A DNA stretch of 5,232 bases from Chloroflexia bacterium (GTDB lineage Bacteria; Chloroflexota; Chloroflexia; Thermomicrobiales; CFX8). Positions within the stretch are counted from its first letter, which is position 1. Each line of letters starts with the position of its first letter. The notes beneath the pieces were generated by a model. It was not told the origin of the DNA, ran no database searches, and saw nothing but the letters and a program-made list of their open reading frames with translations. This document shows, piece after piece, positions 3,876-5,232 of the stretch. Where the stretch lies: assembly GCA_013696045.1 (NCBI GenBank), contig JACCZH010000070.1:1-5232 (forward strand). The letters are read 5' to 3'. The position numbers and the translations under genes are program-made.

Positions 3876-5232
3876 AACCATCGCCTCAGTCTCTTTGACA
3901 CCGCGCTCGATTGAGCCTCCAGCTGCGGCCCAGGCCTGATAGCCACCCACCAGATTCGCAATTGGAGCGTGACCGTGCGCGTCGAGGATGCTGGCTGCAA
4001 TCGAAGAGCGGAACCCACTGAGGCAGTGGACCACCAGCAGCTTGTTGTCAGGCACTTCGTCCAGCCGGTCTTCCAAGTAGCCAAGCGGAATGTGCACCGC
4101 CTCTGGAACGTGGCCTTCCTTGTATTCAGCCGATCCCCTGACATCCAGGATAGTGATCTCACCCCGGTCCAACAGCTCTTTGGCGGTGACAGCGGTGATC
4201 TGCTCGATCTTGGAGAGACCTTCATCCCACTGGTTAATGACATCCGGCGTCCAGTAGCCCTTGATCTCGTCCAGCCCGATCAAGCGCAGGTCCAGCATCG
4301 AGCGCTCGATGTTAGCCTCGTCCACAATCAGGGCAAATGGCGCATCATACGGCAGCAACCAACCGGCCCAGGTGATGAACGACTTGCCGAGCGGGATGTT
4401 GATCGTGCCCGGGATATGGCCGGCGGCGTACGCCTCAACCGGGCGCGTGTCGACAATCTTCAGGCCAGACTCGAGCTCGTGCTGGAAGATCGTCGAGGCC
4501 AACCGTGCTGGCTCAGTGGCGTCATTGAGCCGGGGAACTCCTTCTTTATTTATGCGTTTCATCACTTTGAAATAGCTGGGCGGCTCCGGCTGGTCGGCCG
4601 TCACCTGTTTGACAAACTCCGCCTCGCTACCAACATTGAGGGTCCAGTTGAAGAGTTTCTCGTAGCCCACTGTGCTCTGCGGAACCGCGCCGAGGGCCTT
4701 TCCACAAGCGCTGCCCGCACCGTGACCGGGCCAGACTTGAAGATGATCCGGCAGCGCCTTAAAGCGCTGGAGCGACCCGTAGAGCTGCCGGGCGCCGCGT
4801 TCCATCATGCCCTTCATCCCGGCGGCCGTCTCTAGCAGGTCAGGCCGCCCGACGTCACCAACGAACACAAAATCACCAGTGAATATGCCCATAGCTTTGT
4901 CTGCCACCAGAGTGTCGGTCAGGATGAACGAGATGTGCTCAGGAGTGTGGCCAGGAGTGTGCATAACCTCAAAGGTGATGTTACCAATGTTGAACGTGTC
5001 GCCGTCATGAACCAGCGTCGCGTTCGCTTGCTCGGCAAACTGGTACTTCCAGTCGCCATCGCCTTCATCCGAGAGATAGAGCTCAGCGCCAGTGCGCTCG
5101 GCTAATTCTTGAGCGCCTGAGGCAAAATCAGCATGAATATGCGTTTCTGTAATCGCGGTAATCTGGAATTCCTCCTGGGCAACCAGGGCAAGATATTGGT
5201 CGAAGTTGCGGTTGGGGTCGATAACCAGCGCG
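3870..5232 (-). CDS. CstB-like persulfide dioxygenase with two rhodanese domains, N-terminus cut by the window
   Basis: The frame is open to the right edge; 453 residues are visible and roughly 25-30 N-terminal residues are missing, judged from the family's usual MBL start. The ATG at 4964 is internal, because the catalytic motif lies upstream of it. Residues 1-230 form a metallo-beta-lactamase domain of the ETHE1/CstB type: THIHADF (30-36), with Phe where glyoxalase II has the last His, then HTPGHTPEH (91-99), TGD with Asp120, GDVGRPDL (125-132) and the PGHGAGSACGKALG loop (169-181) with Cys176. A first rhodanese domain (about 240-340) lacks the catalytic Cys: its loop reads LIVDEANIERS. The second (about 345-453) is intact, with VVHCLSGFRSS and Cys403. 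Known CstB-type enzymes oxidise persulfides to sulfite or thiosulfate with iron and O2. The gene is convergent with the cassette, leaving no room for an intergenic terminator. Confidence 0.9.
   Translation of the reverse strand, partial: ALVIDPNRNFDQYLALVAQEEFQITAITETHIHADFASGAQELAERTGAELYLSDEGDGDWKYQFAEQANATLVHDGDTFNIGNITFEVMHTPGHTPEHISFILTDTLVADKAMGIFTGDFVFVGDVGRPDLLETAAGMKGMMERGARQLYGSLQRFKALPDHLQVWPGHGAGSACGKALGAVPQSTVGYEKLFNWTLNVGSEAEFVKQVTADQPEPPSYFKVMKRINKEGVPRLNDATEPARLASTIFQHELESGLKIVDTRPVEAYAAGHIPGTINIPLGKSFITWAGWLLPYDAPFALIVDEANIERSMLDLRLIGLDEIKGYWTPDVINQWDEGLSKIEQITAVTAKELLDRGEITILDVRGSAEYKEGHVPEAVHIPLGYLEDRLDEVPDNKLLVVHCLSGFRSSIAASILDAHGHAPIANLVGGYQAWAAAGGSIERGVKETEAMVS

Noticed and set aside
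3969..4835. Plus-strand open frame of 288 codons
   Set aside because: It is antisense to the MBL-rhodanese gene, which has complete catalytic motifs. No ribosome binding site or domain is visible.
5130..5140. Glyoxalase II assignment for the MBL domain
   Set aside because: The motif THIHADF has Phe where glyoxalase II needs His. The attached rhodanese domains and the PGHGAGSACG loop fit persulfide dioxygenases better.
1..5232. CRISPR arrays, tRNA or rRNA genes, insertion sequences
   Set aside because: No regularly spaced repeats, no cloverleaf-like or rRNA sequence recognised, and no transposase or terminal inverted repeats were seen.

Overview
The window looks like a bacterial chromosome segment at moderate to high GC, with core-like metabolic genes at roughly 60-70% GC and accessory patches near 45-55%. 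The mix of families (a persulfide dioxygenase-rhodanese fusion, a D-cysteine desulfhydrase-like enzyme, a DinB-fold protein and a toast-rack protein) would fit a soil or thermal Chloroflexota-like or Gram-positive-like bacterium. No marker gene is present, so the lineage is a weak inference.

Layout from left to right. (1) Positions 1-87, minus strand: the first 29 codons of a gene that runs off the left edge. Its N-terminus looks like a three-Cys-motif partner protein (TcmP), and a consensus-like promoter lies upstream. (2) Positions 88-404: a gene-poor, low-GC gap. It holds that promoter and a 67-codon open stretch in frame behind the stop of the next gene. (3) Positions 405-2654, minus strand: a tightly coupled operon read as DinB-fold protein, then D-cysteine desulfhydrase-like PLP enzyme, then a toast-rack/DUF4097-type beta-solenoid protein, with overlapping start and stop codons throughout. 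(4) Positions 2655-2807: a divergent intergenic region with promoter-like and palindromic operator-like sequences. (5) Positions 2808-3875, plus strand: a compact three-gene cassette of unknown function. It has two paralogous small proteins (116 and 56 aa) and a 180-aa protein whose C-terminal half vaguely recalls TumE-type toxins. (6) Positions 3870-5232, minus strand: a CstB-like persulfide dioxygenase with two rhodanese domains, entering from the right edge and convergent with the cassette.

The most interesting part is the cassette. Its two small genes look like one ancestral two-repeat gene that was split: the end of the first gene is the head of the second repeat unit. The split can be explained by one lost base plus a 12-bp micro-duplication that also supplied a new start codon and part of a ribosome binding site. 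The cassette has its own promoter-proximal palindrome, is coupled by a TAATG overlap, and has lower GC in its first half. This layout recalls toxin-antitoxin modules, but function is not proven.

Sulfur chemistry links two flanking genes by inference: the desulfhydrase would release H2S from D-cysteine, and the CstB-like enzyme would oxidise the resulting persulfides. They lie in separate transcription units.
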